Part shown: in pieces, positions 55,308-63,169 of the stretch
Numbering within the stretch: position 1 is the stretch's first letter
How the letters are laid out: the number at the start of each line of letters is the position of its first letter
DNA from: Roseiarcus sp963753135
GTDB taxonomy: Bacteria > Pseudomonadota > Alphaproteobacteria > Rhizobiales > Beijerinckiaceae
Direction of reading: 5' to 3'
Assembly: GCA_963753135.1 (NCBI GenBank)
Contig: CAVWBA010000011.1
Location: 39,732 to 103,731 of the forward strand
Length of the DNA stretch: 64,000 nucleotides
Translations under genes and position numbers: made by a program
Notes under the pieces: generated by a model
What the model saw: the letters and a program-made list of their open reading frames with translations, nothing else
Told to the model about the DNA's origin: nothing
Database searches by the model: none

Positions 55308-55721
55308 CGTTCGCCCGCGTACGAAAAAAGTGGCCCGGTCGCCGGGTCCCCGCCTGCGGTCGGCGGCGGCCCTTCCTAAGACGCGCTAGGGGGTATCGCG
55401 TTCGGAGACTTCTGTCACGCGATCGAGCGCGCTGTCGTGCGCCCGCGGCCGAGCCACAGCGTCGAGGCGAGGCCTAACACGATCCGCTTGCCGGCCTCCA
55501 AGCCGTCTCCAACCATCGAGTAGGGCGCGAGCCGCCCAATGATCGAAGGAAACGCGTCGCCATAGACACGAAAGACACGAATACTTAACACGAGAAGCAA
55601 GCGAACGTGTTTATCCGTATTTATACTTTAGGATGCTTGACAGGTTGACGCTGATCCGGACATGATGACTTCGCCGGTCGCAATAAGGGCGACGGCCTAT
55701 TCCTCTAACGGAGATCATGCA
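55308..55721. other. Region without a supported gene
   Basis: About 410 bp. An open frame at 55415-55600 minus encodes 61 residues with one hydrophobic stretch, but I see no ribosome site. AT-rich TTATCCGTATTTATACTTTAG near 55611-55631 may hold promoters for flanking genes. Confidence 0.4.
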
Positions 55722-55979
55722 ATGAGAGCCGAAACCAATGGTCGCCCGCGCACGACGCCGGGAGTACAGGCCTATCTTGATTACTATGTTGACAAGGTCG
55801 TCTTGTCGGTCGCGCGTCGGTGCGGCGGCGACACCGGCGCGTTGACGGCGTGGATGCGGAGCCAAGCGGCCTGGTGTCGAAAGCGCGCAGCCGAGCCATT
55901 CGATCTCGCTGTGTCCGACCTCCTCGAACAGCTCGCGGCCGAGATCCTCGATGCCAGGGAGCCGCATACGCGTCACTGA
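55722..55979 (+). CDS. Small island protein (85 residues)
   Basis: MRAETNGRPRTTPGVQAYLDYYVDKVVLSVARRCGGDTGALTAWMRSQAAWCRKRAAEPFDLAVSDLLEQLAAEILDAREP. GGAG precedes ATG at 10 nt; the frame is open to 55662. Helical, no hydrophobic core segment. Unknown. Confidence 0.5.
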   Translation: MRAETNGRPRTTPGVQAYLDYYVDKVVLSVARRCGGDTGALTAWMRSQAAWCRKRAAEPFDLAVSDLLEQLAAEILDAREPHTRH

Positions 55980-56058
55980 CGCGGTTATGGCGAGCCTGAT
56001 ACCGGAATGTGATCGGCTACGGGCTTGAAATTGCTAACGAACGGTGTGGACTGGGTTA

Positions 56059-56448
56059 ATGAGACACGCAATTCTGATCGCTTCCGCAGCTCTCGTGGCG
56101 CTCTGCGGATTGGCCGATGCAGCGAAGGTGAAGATGCCGAATGGCGTTGTGCGGCATACGTGGTACCAACTCAGCGGGCGCACCGCGACCTGTGAAGTCA
56201 GCGCTCAAACCCCTGAAGAGTTTCAAGCGGCGCTGGTCGGACCGCTGGGCCACTCTATGGGCGTCACGGTCGAGACGATCGGACCCGACGATGTGTTTAA
56301 GGACGCCTACGGGAATATCTAGGTCAGGATCAGGGGCGCACACGAGGGGCAGCCTGTCTACTGGGACTTCTACACGGACCGGGCCGCGTGCGATCTGACA
56401 GCCAAGACCATCAAGCCGGAGCAAGCGCCTAGCTCCGACATCAACTAA
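56059..56448 (+). pseudogene. Secreted protein interrupted by an in-frame TAG
   Basis: Signal peptide MRHAILIASAALVALCGLADA, then KVKMPNGVVRHTWYQLSGRTATCEVSAQTPEEFQAALVGPLGHSMGVTVETIGPDDVFKDAYGNI and a TAG (56320-56322). The same frame continues VRIRGAHEGQPVYWDFYTDRAACDLTAKTIKPEQAP to TAA at 56446. The continuation is protein-like with a second cysteine, so the TAG is a nonsense mutation of a gene of about 129 residues, or is read through. Confidence 0.65.
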
Positions 56449-56636
56449 GTCCCCCCGATGCCCTCCCTACTGCCTGGCAAAGGAGCAGCTTTCGGGCCTG
56501 GTCGCGCATCTCGAGCGATCTGGCTTCGTGATCATGCGCAGGCCGATCCCAGTGGGACATCCCTGATAAATCCCCTGCGCCGGCGACTGGCCGCATACGA
56601 GATGAACCGAAAGCCCCATTCTCGCGTTGTGGCGCC

Positions 56637-56852
56637 ATGACCGACCGCACCGTAGAACTTGAAACCGCAGTTCGCGCCCATGATGCGCTGATCGCCGAGG
56701 CGCAACGATTGCTGACCGGCTATCTCGCTAAGGAAATAGAGCTGCCAGGGCTTGCCGATGGAATGCTAAGCCTGTTCGACGGGCCGCGGCAGCGAGAGGT
56801 TCAACGGCTCGTGCGTGAGGCGCTGGGTGAGGACTTCGGCAACAACGCATAG
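56637..56852 (+). CDS. Small coiled-coil island protein
   Basis: 71 residues, helical: MTDRTVELETAVRAHDALIAEAQRLLTGYLAKEIELPGLADGMLSLFDGPRQREVQRLVREALGEDF. Unknown; 80 bp upstream of the HEPN gene on the same strand, so possibly cotranscribed. Confidence 0.55.
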   Translation: MTDRTVELETAVRAHDALIAEAQRLLTGYLAKEIELPGLADGMLSLFDGPRQREVQRLVREALGEDFGNNA

Positions 56853-56932
56853 CGCGCTTACGGCTCAAGCCTGACCTCGGCGTTCGCGGGTGCCGGGGCT
56901 CTCGTTTTTGCGGCGAAGAGGTTTCTGCGGAA

Positions 56933-57991
56933 TTGAACACCGGGGCGAGCCCGACTACGACGGCGCTTCTGGTGACGATAATGACAAGTTGGCTCGCTGA
57001 CGGTGAAAAGTACGATTTGATCGGCCTCGCCGTGAAAATCGAGGAAAACATCACCTTTCGGGAGCTGGTACCCGGGCTCTGGGCGTGGACGGACACCGCA
57101 GCGCTTGGCTTGCCCGCGCATTGGCGGGAATGGATCGGCAGCATCCGAGCGGAGGAAATTGAGGGTTGCAACCTTGTCCTCCTGGCTAAGATGCCGTCGT
57201 CGTCACCCGAGGTCCTCGATGGCGAGAACCAGCTTCTCAAAACCCGGGTTTGGACTTTCTATCGCGGTCTCCTGCTGGCCAGCACATTCACCCCCGCGCA
57301 CCCGCCCATTCTTTTTTCGGGTTCTCGCGAAAATGGGTCATTCGGCGTACGCGAATGCTCGACGCTCGAAATTCCTTCCCTGAATATTTTCCGGTTCTAC
57401 CAGCCGATCCTCGCTCACGACGTCGCCCGCGCAGCAGCGCTGGCGCATTATATCCGGCAACTGGCTTTGTTGCCCGCAAACAGTACGTGGCGCGTCTTTC
57501 GGGCCTTCGCCGTTTACTGTGACGCTCGTATGAAGCACGACCTGCTGGACGGGCTGCATCAATATTGCCGATGTATCGATGGGCTAATTCTCTCGGAGCC
57601 TGGGAAAGGAAAGGAGCAATTCAAGAGTAGGACGACGCTCTTTATTGGTCCGAGCAATCACGATCTCATGGGGGAGATCTATGCCGCCCGCAGCGACGTC
57701 GAACACCTGCACGAGTACAAATACTTGGAGAAATTCGACCGCACGGTCCGGCTCGGTCTCGTGAAAATGGAGGCGATTGCCGAACATATCGCCCGCAATG
57801 CACTTGCCCATGTCGTCGGTACACCTGCGCTCTGGCCGCACTTCGGTAACACGATCGCTCTCGCGCGGTTCTGGAAACTTGAACCTGCCGACCGACAAAA
57901 GATCTGGGGGCCGAGTGCTATTAAGACGGCTGATGCGCTCGTCGGGTACGACCCGCAAGACCTATCGGACGATGTTTTAGGAAAACAGTAG
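56933..57991 (+). CDS. HEPN-domain (ApeA-like) protein with RX4H motif
   Basis: 352 residues from TTG 56933 (or about 336 from ATG 56981). The N-terminal 200 residues are a beta/alpha domain I do not recognise (LVPGLWAWTDTAALGLPAHWREWIGS, LVLLAKMPSSSPEVLDGE). The C-terminal half is helical and contains GEIYAARSDVEHLHEYKYLEKFD, with Arg253 and His258 forming the R-x4-H motif of HEPN ribonucleases, followed by LGLVKMEAIAEHIARNALAHV. ApeA-like HEPN proteins are anti-phage abortive-infection effectors or toxins. Here the island location supports a defence role; not proven. Confidence 0.7.
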   Translation: MNTGASPTTTALLVTIMTSWLADGEKYDLIGLAVKIEENITFRELVPGLWAWTDTAALGLPAHWREWIGSIRAEEIEGCNLVLLAKMPSSSPEVLDGENQLLKTRVWTFYRGLLLASTFTPAHPPILFSGSRENGSFGVRECSTLEIPSLNIFRFYQPILAHDVARAAALAHYIRQLALLPANSTWRVFRAFAVYCDARMKHDLLDGLHQYCRCIDGLILSEPGKGKEQFKSRTTLFIGPSNHDLMGEIYAARSDVEHLHEYKYLEKFDRTVRLGLVKMEAIAEHIARNALAHVVGTPALWPHFGNTIALARFWKLEPADRQKIWGPSAIKTADALVGYDPQDLSDDVLGKQ

Positions 57992-58167
57992 CCTCGGCGA
58001 TTCGCATGGGCCACCGCTAGGCTCTTGTTTAGGCGCGCCGGGCCGTTTGGCGATGGCTGCAAATCCTGTCGCGGCGACCGGCGCCATTGCCTGAAGCCTG
58101 ACGGCGGAATGCATCTCCAAGGCCTCGGCGTTCGCAGTGCGGCGGGACTTTTGTTTGTGGCGTTCGC

Positions 58168-58404
58168 TTACGCGACCGGAACGGCCTGGAACGGTTGAGG
58201 ATTGATTTTTTCGATCAGTCCGGGCTCAGCCTCGCCAACCACTGCCTCGACTTGCCAATTCGAGGGGACGGCTCTTTTCGTAGCCTCCATGGCTTGCGCC
58301 TCAGTCTCGCAAACGGCGATGTAGAGGCGCATCAAACCCTGTTCGGGCGGATTTAGATCCGTGATCCGAACGCGGACAAGGAACGGCGTCAGTATCGGGG
58401 GCAC
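58168..58404 (-). CDS. Small protein of the Ntn-hydrolase operon, third gene
   Basis: 78 residues from GTG 58404: MPPILTPFLVRVRITDLNPPEQGLMRLYIAVCETEAQAMEATKRAVPSNWQVEAVVGEAEPGLIEKINPQPFQAVPVA, an alpha-beta pattern reminiscent of small ferredoxin-like domains. It lies 35 bp after the previous gene on the same strand. Unknown. Confidence 0.6.
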   Translation of the reverse strand: MPPILTPFLVRVRITDLNPPEQGLMRLYIAVCETEAQAMEATKRAVPSNWQVEAVVGEAEPGLIEKINPQPFQAVPVA

Positions 58405-58439
58405 AGCAACGCCATTAGGCGCGGTGAAGCTACCGCAAA

Positions 58440-58649
58440 TCAGCGAACCGAGAAGTTGCGCAGGCTTGCGGCCTCTACGAGCGGCTTATCGCCGAATGCA
58501 GGTTCCACGGTAGCTGAAATTCCGCCTGTAGATTGATTTGGAGTTTGAAACTCGTATGCCCGCATGGGCAAGTCTCGTTGAGGAAGGTAGTCCGACGGGA
58601 CGTTTTGCTCACGCACCTCTGTCTGCTCCCTTTTCCTATCCGTCATCAT
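58440..58649 (-). CDS. Small protein of the Ntn-hydrolase operon, second gene
   Basis: 69 residues: MMTDRKREQTEVREQNVPSDYLPQRDLPMRAYEFQTPNQSTGGISATVEPAFGDKPLVEAASLRNFSVR, polar and probably extended. GGAGACGG precedes the paired ATG. It overlaps the end of the Ntn-hydrolase gene by 14 bp, so the two are translationally coupled. It could be a substrate or regulator of the hydrolase; speculation. Confidence 0.6.
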   Translation of the reverse strand: MMTDRKREQTEVREQNVPSDYLPQRDLPMRAYEFQTPNQSTGGISATVEPAFGDKPLVEAASLRNFSVR

Positions 58650-59480
58650 GATCCGTCTCCACATTTAAGTTAGCCGGATAAAAGTGCTTGCGCTTGATCC
58701 ACTTGAAACGTTCGTGCCTTGTCACGACCGCGAGATCGGTGTCTCCGCCAACGATATCAGCCATCGGCAAGAACCGGAAATACCCCTTGGTCACGTCGAC
58801 AAGATATTGCGCCAGATCAATGGCGTCCTGGATTGGCATACGCGCATCAACAAGTTGCCGCGACGAGCTTGCTCGGACCATTCCAAGCAGCTTGGGAATT
58901 TCCGTTACATCCATGCCTGCTTGGGCAAGCGCATTCTGAAGCGAGACATCAAACCCAAAAAGCAACCGCTGAATAGGCTCGGTTTGGCCTCCCCAATGAA
59001 TTCCTGGCGCGCCAGGTGCAGCAAGGAGTGTCGGCTCGTTGCATTGCCCATTAACAATCTCAATCTTCCATAGTTCCGGCAAATCGGAACGGCATGAATA
59101 GCCGCCAATCCAAAACTCCAACGAATGAGGAGGCGGTATCGGAGCCCTTAAATATTGCTCTTCGAAAAGGAACCTTCGCGCGTACACAGCGACGTTCTCA
59201 ATAGTGTAATTTTGCGGGTCGATAGCATAGCCCTGGCTTGAATTGAGTTTTTGCGTAAATCTTTCGCCAGAGTGTGAATACCAGAATTTCCAATGCTGCC
59301 CATTCCAGCAGTCATCGAGCAAATAGGAAGTCCTCGATATAAGTTAAATACTTTATTGCCGTGTCGATACACGTTTGTTACAGCGCTCTGGCCGAGGTTA
59401 TTTGTGGAAACCATCGTAGTAGCACTATCGGCTGCGACCACAATGCCGTCGTGCACGCACACTGCGACACAGACTGTCAG
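58636..59480 (-). pseudogene. Proteasome-like Ntn hydrolase, split by a shift at A5
   Basis: Two frames give one protein of about 280 residues. Frame 1 (59480 to about 59250) reads LTVCVAVCVHDGIVVAADSATTMVSTNNLG, VYRHGNKVFNLYRGLPICSMTAGMGSIGN. If Thr after the initiator is residue 1, the AAD aspartate is exactly residue 17, and NKVF supplies the expected lysine: the Thr1-Asp17-Lys triad of proteasome/HslV subunits. At AAAAA (59248-59252) a shift leads to KLNSSQGYAIDPQNYTIENVAVYARRFLFEEQYLRAP and a C-terminus with MADIVGGDTDLAVVTRHERFKWIKRKHF. No ATG is present at the expected start; CTG 59480 occupies it, GTG 59462 is the next candidate. Self-compartmentalising peptidase activity is inferred. 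Confidence 0.6.
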
Positions 59481-59680
59481 GGCCGCCCCCGGGGTATCGA
59501 ATCAATATTGGAGTTGAATCACCAACAGACTACGATGTCTACAGGACGAGCCTTTTTTAGGTACTTTTTCGCTAAAATCGCCGGCACATGTCCCCTATCG
59601 AATGGGGCGAACAGGGCAATCTGGCCGCAAAGGCAACACACTCGTCTCCGAGATCTCTCGCCAAGCCCTGGGCGATGTTT

Positions 59681-59718
59681 GCTTCCCATGTGCTTCCCAA
59701 TGGGCAAATCTGGGAAGC
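59681..59718. repeat. Putative integrase arm-type sites, right end
   Basis: GCTTCCCA at 59681-59688 and 59692-59699 (11-bp spacing) and the complement TGGGAAGC at 59711-59718. A mirror of the left-end array at 46031-46065. Confidence 0.7.
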
Positions 59719-59766
59719 ATGGCGATCGTTCGGATCTGGTAGCTGTTTGGAAGGTCTGCCTATTTT

Positions 59767-59843
59767 TGGCGTCCCGGAGAGGACTTGAACCTCTGACCCC
59801 AGGTTTAGGAAACCTGTGCTCTATCCAGCTGAGCTACCGGGAC
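59767..59843 (-). tRNA. tRNA-Arg (anticodon CCU), intact
   Basis: 77 nt including encoded CCA. Acceptor GTCCCGG pairs with CCGGGAC, D-arm AGCTCAGCTGGATAGAGC, anticodon stem CAGGT/ACCTG with loop TTCCTAA giving anticodon CCT, T-arm GAGGTTCAAGTCCTC. It reads arginine AGG codons. It is the integration target of the island, whose right boundary lies in its 3' half. Confidence 0.95.
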
Positions 59844-59902
59844 TCTCAATCAACGCCGCGGCGGGCCAAAACTCTTATGGACAACGCGAACCGCCGCGCG
59901 GC

Positions 59903-60766
59903 ATGCCCCTTAGCATGAATCTCCGCTTCGCGCATCGCAGCCGCGCATTGATCTATCGCGTCGGGCGATTCCGCGGCGACGCTGCGCTCTTGGCCATCGT
60001 TCTCGCCTCTCCCTGCCTTGCGGCTTGCGGGCGGGCCGCGGGGCGCGTTGAGGCCTTCAGCGTCGACGAGCGTCTCGATATCGAACTCAGCGATGGCAGA
60101 ATCGTCAGGCTCGGGGGGCTCGACGCCCCGAATGGCGACCACGGCGCCCCGGAGATTTTGAAGAGCGCGCGGGCGTTCCTGGGCGGACGACTGCTCGGCC
60201 GGGACGCCGACCTCATCCTTTTGGCCGGTGGAACCGATCGTTGGGGGAGAACAATTGCCGACCTCGTGGTCGCTGACCCGCGTGGCGGGTCCGCCGGCTC
60301 GGCCGCCGCGGCGCTGCTCAGGGCAGGATACGCCCGAGTCCGGCCGGAATTCGAGACTCGCGGATGCGCCGCCGAGCGGCTCGCGATGGAAGAGGAGGCG
60401 CGGGGGAAGGAACTGGGAATATGGCGCGATCCTGACTTCGCCGTGATACAATCGTCGGACTTAGCCGAGCTCCGGCGCCGGAATGGTAGATTTGTGGTGG
60501 TCGAAGGCATGGTGCGAAGGGTTGGCTTCGCGCGCTCGCGCATTTATCTTGAGCTTGCCCCCCGCGACGGTCCGACGATCGTGGTCGCGCGCAAGCTGGA
60601 GAAGGCTTTGGCACGAGAAGGACGACCCGTCGGCGCGCTTGTCGGGCAGACGATCCGGGCGCGCGGCGCACTCGACGCTCGGTTCGGTCCGAGAATCGAG
60701 GTCGCTGACCCGGCGATGATCGAGATAGCGCCTCGCTCCGATGCGCCAGGAGAAGCGAAACCATAG
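59903..60766 (+). CDS. Staphylococcal-nuclease-like lipoprotein
   Basis: About 287 residues (ATG 59903, or 59915). The N-terminal hydrophobic segment DAALLAIVLASPCLAACGRAAG ends in the lipobox LAAC, so it is probably a lipoprotein in the periplasm. VEAFSVDERLDIELSDGRIVRLGGLDAPN and TDRWGRTIADLVV, LLRAGYARVRPEFETRGCAAERLAMEEEARGKELGIWRDPDF form an SNase domain. In active SNases, catalytic residues include Arg, Glu and Arg around these positions; here WGRT and EARGKELGIW remain, so activity is possible but not certain. The frame open at 59816 would overlap the tRNA and is not real. Confidence 0.75.
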   Translation: MPLSMNLRFAHRSRALIYRVGRFRGDAALLAIVLASPCLAACGRAAGRVEAFSVDERLDIELSDGRIVRLGGLDAPNGDHGAPEILKSARAFLGGRLLGRDADLILLAGGTDRWGRTIADLVVADPRGGSAGSAAAALLRAGYARVRPEFETRGCAAERLAMEEEARGKELGIWRDPDFAVIQSSDLAELRRRNGRFVVVEGMVRRVGFARSRIYLELAPRDGPTIVVARKLEKALAREGRPVGALVGQTIRARGALDARFGPRIEVADPAMIEIAPRSDAPGEAKP

Positions 60767-60768
60767 CC

Positions 60769-62262
60769 ATGAGCGGCCAGCCGGATAATCTGGGACGCAA
60801 GCTTGCGTCCTGGCGCGGCCGGCGTGCTTTGATCGCGCTCGCCGCCGGTCTGGCCGTGGGCTTGACCGCCTGTGCTTCGATCGATCCGCCGCCGGCGCCC
60901 GCGAGTCTCGCGCCGACGCCTGCGCCGCGCCCCGTTTTGGCCGAAAAGCCCAATCCTGAGCGCAAGCGGCTGATCGAGGTGTTCGGCGGGGTCTACTCGG
61001 CGCCGGCGACGCAGGCTTATCTCGACGGCGTTCTCATGAAGATCGCGCCGGCCTCCTCCCCCGGGGGACCGTCCTACCGCCTCACCGTCCTGAATTCGCC
61101 AATCGTCAACGCTTTCTCGCTGCCGTCGGGAGATATCTTCGTCACCCGCGGCCTTTTGGCCCTCGCCGACGACACATCGGAAATCGCCGCGGTCATGGCG
61201 CATGAAATCGGCCATATCACCGCCCGTCACGCCGCTCAGCGAGCCGAGTTCGAAAAGACAGCGGCATTGTTTTCGCACGTCAATTCGCAATTGCTCGCCC
61301 GGCGCGAAGCTCAGGACGAAGTCGAGGCTCGATCCAAGCTCGCGTTCGCCAGTTTTTCTCGCGAGCAGGAATTTGCAGCCGACCAGATCGGTATCAAGAC
61401 CATTGCCAAGGCGGGGTACGACCCCTATGGCGCGGCTCGATTCCTCACCGCGCTCGGCGAGTGGAGCGCATTCCGCGCTTCGGTCTCGGGCGCTGGCTCC
61501 CCCAATCGCCCGGACATGATGGCGACCCATCCCTCGACGCCGGAGCGCGTCGCCCAGGCGACCGAAACGGCCCGGCAATTCGGACCGCCGGGGACTGGCG
61601 AGACCGGACGCAACGCCTATCTCGCCGCCATCGACGGCCTCGCCTTCGGCGACGACCCATCGCAGGGCCTCGTGCGCGACAACGCCTTCATTCATCCAAA
61701 GCTCGGTTTCGCCTTTAAAGCCCCCGACGGCTTCACGCTCGACAATCAGTCGGCTGCGCTGATCGGCGTGGGTGAAACGGGCGGCGAGGCGCTCCGCCTC
61801 GACAGCATCGCGATCCCGGAATCGACCCCGGTCACCAGCGCCATCGGTTCCGACTGGATCGACGGCGTCAAGACGACATCGATCGAGTCCAAGAAGATCG
61901 ACGGCCTGGAAGCGGCCACGGCAGTCGCCCAGGGCGACCAGTGGAGCTTCCGTCTCGGGGCCGTGCGCCTGAACGGTCGGCTTTATCGGCTCATTTTCGC
62001 CGCCCACGATCTTTCGCCGGCCGTCGATTCCCGGTTCATGGCCTCGCTCGACTCGTTTCGTCTCATCAACGCGCAGGACGCGGCATTGGCCGCGCCGGAA
62101 AAGATCAGAATTGTCGAGGCGGCGAACGGCGACACCGCCGAAACGCTGGCCGCGCGGATGGGCTTCCTGCCGCAATGGCTCGACCAGTTCTTGATCCTCA
62201 ACGGCCTGGAGCGGAACGCGGCTGTCGTTCCCGGACAGCGCTATAAGGTGGTCACCCGTTGA
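60769..62262 (+). CDS. M48-family zinc metalloprotease lipoprotein with LysM-like C-terminus
   Basis: 497 residues. RALIALAAGLAVGLTACASIDPP gives a signal with lipobox LTAC, so it is anchored in the envelope. A Pro-rich linker is followed by the M48 domain with the zinc site VMAHEIGHITARHAAQR and the third ligand region FSREQEFAADQIGIKTIAKAGYDPYGAARFL. The C-terminal part (IRIVEAANGDTAETLAARMGFLPQWLDQFLILNGLERNAAVVPGQRYKVV) looks like LysM. Similar YcaL/BepA-type proteases take part in outer-membrane protein quality control. It starts 3 bp after the SNase gene and its stop overlaps the start of rdgB. Confidence 0.88.
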   Translation: MSGQPDNLGRKLASWRGRRALIALAAGLAVGLTACASIDPPPAPASLAPTPAPRPVLAEKPNPERKRLIEVFGGVYSAPATQAYLDGVLMKIAPASSPGGPSYRLTVLNSPIVNAFSLPSGDIFVTRGLLALADDTSEIAAVMAHEIGHITARHAAQRAEFEKTAALFSHVNSQLLARREAQDEVEARSKLAFASFSREQEFAADQIGIKTIAKAGYDPYGAARFLTALGEWSAFRASVSGAGSPNRPDMMATHPSTPERVAQATETARQFGPPGTGETGRNAYLAAIDGLAFGDDPSQGLVRDNAFIHPKLGFAFKAPDGFTLDNQSAALIGVGETGGEALRLDSIAIPESTPVTSAIGSDWIDGVKTTSIESKKIDGLEAATAVAQGDQWSFRLGAVRLNGRLYRLIFAAHDLSPAVDSRFMASLDSFRLINAQDAALAAPEKIRIVEAANGDTAETLAARMGFLPQWLDQFLILNGLERNAAVVPGQRYKVVTR

Positions 62263-62909
62263 GCGAAGAGGGCGAAGGCGCAGCCAGGCGCGCACGTCTC
62301 CGAGGGCGCCTCGTCGCCGCCACCCATAACGCGGGCAAGCTTCGCGAGATCGAAGAGCTGCTCGGACCCTTCGGCATCGTCCCGCTAGGGGCTGCGACGC
62401 TCGGTCTCGAGGAGCCTGAGGAGACCGGATCGACTTTCCGCGACAACGCCGTTTTGAAGGCGCGAGCCGCCGCGCGCGCCTCGGGGCTGGCCGCGCTCGC
62501 CGACGATTCCGGACTCTGCGTCGAGGCGCTCGACGGGGTGCCAGGCATTTATTCGGCAAGGTGGGCTGGGCCGACGAAAGACTTTGGCGCCGCCATCGCG
62601 CTCGTCGAACGCGAACTCAAAGAGCGCGCGGCCCCGCCGCCGTGGCGGGCGGCTTTCGTCAGCGTGCTGGCGCTCGCCTGGCCCGACGGCGCAGACGAAA
62701 CTTTCGAGGGCCGCGTGGATGGGATCCTTGTCTTCCCGCCGCGGGGGACGGCCGGATTTGGCTATGATCCCATCTTTCGGCCGGACGGCCACGACCGCAC
62801 CTTCGGCGAGATGAGTTCGGAGGAAAAGCACGGGATTCCGGCTGACGGCTCGCTGGCCTTGTCGCATCGGGCGCGGGCGTTCCAGAAGCTTCAGCGCGCA
62901 CGGCTATAA
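62259..62909 (+). CDS. rdgB: XTP/dITP diphosphatase (nucleotide pool sanitiser)
   Basis: 216 residues. Hydrolyses ITP, dITP and XTP to monophosphates and keeps deaminated bases out of DNA. LVAATHNAGKLREIEELLGPFGI is the Ham1/RdgB start, TGSTFRDNAVLKARAAA and LADDSGLCVEALDGVPGIYSARWAG carry the active-site acids, and GTAGFGYDPIFRPDGHDRTFGEMSSEEKHGI completes the family. The TTG at 62259 overlaps the stop of the M48 gene by four bases. Confidence 0.94.
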   Translation: MSEEGEGAARRARLRGRLVAATHNAGKLREIEELLGPFGIVPLGAATLGLEEPEETGSTFRDNAVLKARAAARASGLAALADDSGLCVEALDGVPGIYSARWAGPTKDFGAAIALVERELKERAAPPPWRAAFVSVLALAWPDGADETFEGRVDGILVFPPRGTAGFGYDPIFRPDGHDRTFGEMSSEEKHGIPADGSLALSHRARAFQKLQRARL

Positions 62910-63169
62910 GCGGCGGACTTGACCCGCGCGTTCCGCTTAGTTTCCTTTTAGTTTCCCCGCCCTAGTCTTTTCAGTGGGTTACGACCCCGTCTAATTCCGC
63001 GCTCACGCGTCGCGCGGATTCGAACAAGAACAGATATAATATGTTATACAAGGTCCAAGACAGCGTCGCGTTTTGGGCTATTATGCACTTGACATAACAG
63101 GATCCCCGCGTTCATGCGCCGTTCAATTTCCAGATCGTCCAAGAGCGATTTCTGGTCGGGAGCGGTCTT

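Larger units (their letters stand above)
45880..59805. mobile_element. Genomic island integrated at tRNA-Arg(CCU), about 13.9 kb
   Basis: A 38-nt copy of the 3' part of tRNA-Arg (45880-45917, one mismatch) and the intact tRNA (59767-59843) lie in the same orientation and bracket a tyrosine integrase (46082), replication-type genes, HicAB, small phage-like genes, a HEPN protein and a proteasome-like operon. Flanking DNA is chromosomal on both sides. GCTTCCCA repeats at both ends look like integrase arm sites. The integrase is next to the displaced tRNA fragment rather than next to the intact tRNA. Confidence 0.88.

Noticed and set aside
58684..59073. Plus-strand open frames opposite the Ntn hydrolase
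   Set aside because: No ribosome site and no family pattern; the minus strand carries protein-like sequence with conserved triad spacing.
59816..59902. N-terminal extension of the SNase gene into the tRNA
   Set aside because: The frame overlaps tRNA-Arg; real start must be at 59903 or 59915.
60544..62559. 671-codon minus-strand open frame opposite the M48 gene and rdgB
   Set aside because: Antisense of three well-recognised genes; Arg-rich low complexity.
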